The notes beneath the pieces are model-generated. The model saw only the letters and a list, made by a program, of their open reading frames with translations. It was not told the DNA's origin and searched no databases. A program made the position numbers and the translations under genes. Shown here piece by piece: positions 5,495 to 8,053 of a stretch of 8,053 nt of DNA. The DNA is from an uncultured Gemmatimonadota bacterium (lineage in GTDB: Bacteria > Gemmatimonadota > Gemmatimonadetes > Gemmatimonadales > GWC2-71-9), in NCBI GenBank assembly GCA_946479805.1, contig CAMLHP010000097.1, forward strand, positions 1 to 8,053. Direction: 5' to 3'. How positions within the stretch are numbered: the stretch's first letter is position 1; each line of letters begins with the position of its first letter.

Positions 5495-5527
5495 CGTTAT
5501 ATAACGAGTATGTTATATACAACACAA
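5495..5527 (-). promoter_or_regulatory. Promoter and likely ArsR operator of the arsR-SRPBCC operon
   Basis: An AT-rich island stands in GC-rich surroundings. It holds the perfect 12-bp palindrome CGTTATATAACG (5495-5506) and a second GTTATATA copy at 5512-5519, 16 bp from the first (5496-5503). On the minus strand, TTGTGT (5527-5522) and TATATA (5503-5498), 18 bp apart, make a plausible sigma-70 promoter with a start near 5490. The palindrome overlaps the -10 element, the usual arrangement for an autorepressor. The assignment to this ArsR protein is inferred from position. Confidence 0.7.
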
Positions 5528-5561
5528 GGGCTGTGGCGTCAAGCAGCCGCATCGCAGGCGC

Positions 5562-7607
5562 TCACGTCTCGTGCGGCTCCGATGCCAGCAGCTCTTCGAC
5601 TTTGGTGAGCAAGTCCTCCCGAGTAAACGGCTTCTCCAGCACGGGGCCGAGCGGTTCCTGGCCGAGGTGCGTGATCGCCGACTCGGAGTAGCCGGACATG
5701 AGCAGGGACGGCAAGCGCGGATGGTGGGCACGGAGATGACGCCGGAGCTCGAGGCCATCCATCGACGGCATTACCATGTCCGCGAGCACGAGGTCGATCT
5801 CGCCGTGCGACTCGGCGAGGATGCGCAGCGCCTGTTGGCCGTCCCCGGCCTCGTGCACCTGGTAGTGATTCCGTTCCAGCAGCCGCCGGACACTGGCGCG
5901 GACGGCCGGATCGTCCTCGGCCAGCAGGATGGTGGCACCCGCGGTCGGCCGCCCCCGGATGGCCGGGCGCGCCAGGCGCTCGGGCTCCTCGTCGCGGCCC
6001 CCGTCGTAGCGGGGAAAATAGAGCTTGAAGGTCGCTCCCTTGCCCGGCTCGCTGTACACCCAGACGTGCCCACCACTCTGCTTCATGACGCCGTAGACGC
6101 TCGCGAGGCCCAACCCGGTCCCCTTTCCAGCCGGTTTCGTGGTGAAGAACGGATCGAAGATGCGTGCCTGCGTGGCCTCATCCATTCCGCATCCCGTGTC
6201 GGTCACGCTCAGGAGCACATGCGGTCCGGGATGCACCGTATCCCGCAGACGCGGATAGGTGTTGTCCAGGACCACGTCGCCGGTCTCAATGCGAAGTGTG
6301 CCGCCGTCGGCCATGGCGTCGCGTGCGTTGGCGGCGAGGTTGAGGATTACCTGTTCCAGCTGGTTGGGATCGGCCCAGATGGTGCCAAGGTCGTCGGCAA
6401 GGCGCATGACCACCGTGACGCGCTCATCCATCAGGCGCCGCACCAGCGGCTCGAGACCGGTAACCAGGGCGTTCAGGTCGAGACCCCGCGGCTGCAGGAC
6501 TTGCTGGCGACTGAAGGCGAGGAGCTGGCGGGTCAGGCGGGCCGCGCGGACGGCCGCGTCCACAATCTCAGCGGCCTCGGCCCGGCGCGGATCGTCGGGC
6601 ACCAGATCGCCGAGGAGGCTGCCAGCAGCGGTTTGAATGACGGTGAGTACGTTGTTGAAGTCGTGCGCGATGCCCCCCGCCAGTCGCCCCACGGCCTCCA
6701 TTTTCTGGGCCTGTCGGAACTGGGCCTCAAGGTGCTTTCGCTCGGTCACGTCCTGATACATGCCGACGACGCCGGTGACGTGGCCCGCCTGGTCTTGCAG
6801 GGGCGCCGTCGAGAGCAGCACGTCGATTTCCCGGCCGTCGGCAGCCACCCGTCGGGTCTCGTGTCCCGAGAAGGTCTTGCCGTCGCGCACGCCGTCTCGC
6901 ACGGCACGGTGCTCGTGGGCGAGCGCTGGCGGCACGTTGGGCAGCGGCTTGCCGATCACGTCGGCCGCGGGCCATCCGAAGACCTGCTCCGCCGCCCGGT
7001 TCCACATCCGCGCTATTCCGTCGGGATCGACGCTGCAGATGGCGATCGGAGCACTCTGCACGATGGCCTCAAGCTCATTGCGGGCCTTGCGCAGGCTCTC
7101 CAGCGCCTCGGCCGCACGCACCGCCTCTTCGGTGGCACGCTCCGCCTCCTCCTCGGCGCGCGCGCCTTCCTCCTCGGCTTGCGCCGCGGTGTCCTCGGCG
7201 AGCTCGCGGAGTCTCAGGTTCTCCTCTGCCTGCTCTTCGGCCCGTTGCCTCTGGACATGCAGGTCACCGCACACAAGGCCCACCGCGATTGCGGAGATGG
7301 CGAAGATCAGGAATCGAACAATACCTGCCGTCGTGGCCAGGGTCGCGATGCCATGCGTCTCACCGAACAGCAGCGGGATGACAGCGACCGCGAGCCCGGC
7401 GGTGAGGAGAGCACCGCCGCGTCCGGCGAGTAGAGCGGCCACTGCGATGGCGGCCAGGAAGGGAGCTGTGATGTTGGGGGCGAGCAGCGGCCGGAGCAGC
7501 GTCACGAGCGCGACCGCCAGGGCCGTTGTGGTTGCCGCTACAACGACCGGGACAAGCCGTGGTCGGTCAGCCGCCGCCCTCCGAAACTGGGGCAGGAATG
7601 TCGCCAT
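5562..7607 (-). CDS. Membrane hybrid histidine kinase (DUF4118-like, PAS, HisKA, HATPase, REC)
   Basis: The protein has 681 aa. The start at 7607 is set by GGAGG 7 nt upstream, not the longer frame from 7637. About four membrane helices (19-115) resemble the KdpD-type DUF4118 region. An Ala/Glu-rich coiled coil follows (about 119-178), then a PAS domain (about 177-290), the H-box [13 protein letters not shown] with phospho-acceptor H315, the N-box [10 protein letters not shown] (N423, N427), the G1 box DTGCGM (D470) and the G2 region [15 protein letters not shown]-terminal receiver domain (about 558-675) has acidic D565/D566, phospho-acceptor D610 in [12 protein letters not shown]638 and K659. 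All catalytic residues are present, so autophosphorylation with internal relay or phosphatase-type control is expected. The sensed signal is unknown. No response regulator or output gene is next to it, so it is an orphan in this window. Confidence 0.95.
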   Translation of the reverse strand: MATFLPQFRRAAADRPRLVPVVVAATTTALAVALVTLLRPLLAPNITAPFLAAIAVAALLAGRGGALLTAGLAVAVIPLLFGETHGIATLATTAGIVRFLIFAISAIAVGLVCGDLHVQRQRAEEQAEENLRLRELAEDTAAQAEEEGARAEEEAERATEEAVRAAEALESLRKARNELEAIVQSAPIAICSVDPDGIARMWNRAAEQVFGWPAADVIGKPLPNVPPALAHEHRAVRDGVRDGKTFSGHETRRVAADGREIDVLLSTAPLQDQAGHVTGVVGMYQDVTERKHLEAQFRQAQKMEAVGRLAGGIAHDFNNVLTVIQTAAGSLLGDLVPDDPRRAEAAEIVDAAVRAARLTRQLLAFSRQQVLQPRGLDLNALVTGLEPLVRRLMDERVTVVMRLADDLGTIWADPNQLEQVILNLAANARDAMADGGTLRIETGDVVLDNTYPRLRDTVHPGPHVLLSVTDTGCGMDEATQARIFDPFFTTKPAGKGTGLGLASVYGVMKQSGGHVWVYSEPGKGATFKLYFPRYDGGRDEEPERLARPAIRGRPTAGATILLAEDDPAVRASVRRLLERNHYQVHEAGDGQQALRILAESHGEIDLVLADMVMPSMDGLELRRHLRAHHPRLPSLLMSGYSESAITHLGQEPLGPVLEKPFTREDLLTKVEELLASEPHET

Positions 7608-7627
7608 GGTGCGTCCTCCATGGTGCG
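7604..7627. repeat. 10-bp direct repeat at the kinase start codon
   Basis: CCATGGTGCG occurs at 7604-7613 and again at 7618-7627, 4 bp apart. Both copies contain the reverse complement of ATG; the inner one holds the kinase start codon. The GGAGG of the kinase gene is formed where the outer copy meets the 4-bp spacer. The outer ATG (7621) is out of frame with the kinase. Confidence 0.7.
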
Positions 7628-7938
7628 AAGGAGCCATGTCTCACAAGGCTCTCCGGCACCCGATGCCTGCCAGCAACGAGCGACGCAAGCCTCAGGGAAT
7701 GAAGCACATTGGTGGCTGGTACCCGCGACCGTGACTGGAGCTCAGGCAGGAATGTTCCAGATACGGGCCGAGAGGTCAACCCGCTCGCCAGTGCCGCGCC
7801 GGACCTGGAGCCCATGCCGAACGGTGGCGCTCGTCGAACGGACCCTGGCTATATTCCGCGCTCGCCGGGACGCGCTGGCTGAGATTCCGGCAGCCGACGC
7901 TCCGATCCGGGTTGCGGGCTGGTGCGTGCGGGGCTGTG
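7628..7938. other. Intergenic stretch without a supportable gene
   Basis: About 310 bp separate the kinase start region from the tRNA promoter. Several open frames of 60-130 codons cross it, but none has an SD, signal peptide, membrane helix or recognisable motif, and the longest plus-strand one (7620-8000) ends inside the tRNA. A TATATT at 7850-7855 might be a -10 element for a plus-strand transcript, but no matching -35 is seen. The kinase promoter must lie here, though I cannot place it with confidence. Confidence 0.6.
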
Positions 7939-7967
7939 TTGCCAAGTTCTGGTGCAGGAAATATCAA
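7939..7967 (+). promoter_or_regulatory. Candidate sigma-70 promoter of the tRNA-Cys gene
   Basis: TTGCCA (7939-7944, 5 of 6 to TTGACA) and TATCAA (7962-7967, 4 of 6 to TATAAT) are exactly 17 bp apart. Transcription would start near 7974, a few bases before the mature tRNA 5' end at 7980. Confidence 0.5.
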
Positions 7968-7979
7968 GGATGGTTAACT

Positions 7980-8050
<71 letters not shown>

Positions 8051-8053
8051 CTC

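Noticed and set aside
5529..5548. Intrinsic terminator after the histidine kinase
   Set aside because: The GGCTG/CAGCC stem is only 5 bp with a 10-nt loop, and on the minus strand the T-rich part after it belongs to the arsR promoter; too weak to call.
5571..7433. 620-codon open frame on the plus strand opposite the histidine kinase
   Set aside because: It is a high-GC antisense shadow: the kinase on the other strand has every catalytic motif, while this frame shows no domain, signal or SD.

Overview
The window is an 8 kb piece of a high-GC bacterial chromosome. The gene families, the dense SD-led coding and the 'AAQQ'-type end of one signal peptide fit a soil or sediment Gemmatimonadota-like organism. 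That assignment is inference: no rRNA or other phylogenetic marker is present. I see no mobile element, CRISPR array or phage gene.

Left part (1-2563). A telomere-like tract of TTAGGGC heptamers (17-55) lies just beyond the stop codon of a minus-strand DUF983 zinc-ribbon membrane protein. Its most likely ATG overlaps the ATG of a divergent plus-strand gene (shared CATG at 465-468). That gene begins a compact four-gene run with gaps of 32, 10 and 22 nt: a Pr6Pr-family membrane protein, a META/HslJ-like lipoprotein, a DinB-fold putative metalloenzyme and an unrecognised 109-aa protein. The run may be one operon, but nothing ties the products to a single pathway.

Middle (2585-4603). A 55-aa lipoprotein gene with a GTG start and a strong SD sits on the minus strand. 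It is easy to miss because it is short and lacks ATG. Next to it on the same strand is a 574-aa secreted right-handed parallel beta-helix protein. Its linker before the C-terminal domain is built from an 18-bp tandem repeat. A 16-bp perfect palindrome separates it from the next gene upstream.

Regulatory pair (4603-5527). An ArsR-family repressor without cysteines overlaps an AHSA1/SRPBCC protein by 17 nt, also on the minus strand. An AT-rich promoter in front carries a perfect 12-bp palindrome and a second half-matching copy 16 bp away, probably the autoregulatory operator. The two proteins end in nearly the same 12-residue motif (9 of 12 identical).

Right part (5562-8050). A 681-aa membrane-bound hybrid histidine kinase (DUF4118-like membrane region, coiled coil, PAS, HisKA, HATPase, C-terminal receiver) has no partner response regulator in view. 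About 370 bp without a convincing gene follow, then a tRNA-Cys(GCA) with a plausible sigma-70 promoter at the right edge.

Most of the window is ordinary chromosomal content. The points worth a second look are the telomere-like and 18-bp G-rich repeats, the hidden small lipoprotein, the overlapping divergent starts, and the ArsR/SRPBCC pair with its operator and shared tail motif.
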